This document shows positions 4,923-5,194 of a DNA stretch of 5,194 bases, piece after piece. The stretch covers positions 1 through 5,194 of the forward strand of contig JAHFQL010000086.1 of NCBI GenBank assembly GCA_023259315.1, given 5' to 3'. The DNA is from Candidatus Woesearchaeota archaeon (lineage in GTDB: Archaea; Nanoarchaeota; Nanoarchaeia; Woesearchaeales; GW2011-AR4). The translations under genes and the position numbers were made by a program. Position 1 is the stretch's first letter; the number at the start of each line of letters is the position of its first letter. The notes under the pieces are model-generated. The model was not told the origin of the DNA. It saw only the letters and a list, made by a program, of their open reading frames with translations, and did not search any database.

Positions 4923-5111
4923 ATGTCCTCAAACGACATATAAAACATCTCCAAGTGCGTCTTTTGTGGCGAGCCAGCAAGAAAAATCCTGCATTCGTCC
5001 AGAGGCGCACTCGCACTCATTTATGCCAAAAAGCCAACAACCAGATTCAAGACAAAAACGAATAAAGGATTGGTACAGGATTCCGCCGTTCACGCAAGAG
5101 GTGGAAAATAA
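4923..5111 (+). pseudogene. Small CxxC protein gene interrupted by a stop at codon 7
   Basis: An ATG at the ideal leaderless distance from a TATA box opens a frame reading MSSNDI, then TAA (4941-4943), then 55 more codons to a TAA at 5109-5111. The part after the stop looks coding: SKCVFCGEPARKIL has a CxxC zinc-ribbon-like pair (residues 12 and 15), arginine is encoded by AGA as in the neighbours, and the tail is rich in Lys and Arg (YAKKPTTRFKTKTNKG, VHARGGK). Local G+C is clearly higher than the surrounding promoter DNA. I do not recognise the family. A single base change (TAA from GAA or AAA) would restore a 62-residue protein, so this is either a fresh pseudogene or a sequence error. The alternative is a structured non-coding RNA: 4954-4963 can pair with 5002-5011 over ten bases including two G-U pairs. 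Confidence 0.4.
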
Positions 5112-5194
5112 AAATATAAAGAATACTAAAAAGTAAATAAAATCTTAAACAAAAAAACGGCGGCGTCCTTATTAAAATTATGCATTCTATATCT
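5112..5194. other. Unassigned A-rich right edge
   Basis: No convincing gene is seen. The stretch is A-rich apart from CGGCGGCG at 5159-5166. On the minus strand this reads as a G+C block followed by seven Ts, which could be the terminator of a leftward gene beyond the right edge. A plus-strand ATG at 5180 has too little sequence after it, and no well-placed TATA box, to be called. Confidence 0.3.

Noticed and set aside
1..5194. tRNA or rRNA genes
   Set aside because: No cloverleaf with a GTTCRAAYC-type arm and no conserved rRNA stretch was found by eye on either strand.

Overview
The window is AT-rich and almost certainly archaeal. It carries an Lrp/AsnC-type regulator, a DUF99 (endonuclease dU-type) protein, a winged-helix protein with an archaeal S-layer-like domain, and promoters with TATA boxes centred about 26-28 nt upstream of start codons, the geometry expected for leaderless transcripts. 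Gene style and compactness would fit a DPANN-type archaeon (Woesearchaeota or Pacearchaeota-like), but the sequence alone does not settle the lineage.

Left part (1-777): the 3' portion of a tandem Lrp/AsnC regulator on the plus strand, truncated by the window edge. Middle part (about 780-3290): two cargo units lying between three same-orientation copies of a short repeat (consensus core AAGCCCTTCC, then TTTACT). Unit A-B holds a superfamily 2 DEVH helicase on the plus strand, with codon use unlike its neighbours. Unit B-C holds a minus-strand type II toxin-antitoxin pair: a DUF4258-like toxin gene with no ATG, GTG or TTG start in its frame, and a YgiT zinc-finger/AbrB antitoxin. Copy C of the repeat is the 3' end of the DUF99 gene, including its stop codon. 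This looks like cargo that accumulated at a protein-gene attachment site.

Right part (3267-4741): a minus-strand two-gene operon, winged-helix/S-layer-like/EF-hand protein followed by DUF99, joined by a one-base stop-start overlap. The last 450 bases (4742-5194) hold the promoter of that operon, a divergent promoter flanked by an inverted repeat, and a small CxxC-containing reading frame that starts at the expected leaderless ATG but has a TAA at codon 7.

The regulator, DUF99 and the winged-helix protein look like resident genes. The helicase and toxin-antitoxin units look acquired. A defence or element-maintenance role for them is plausible but is inferred only from gene types and the flanking repeats.
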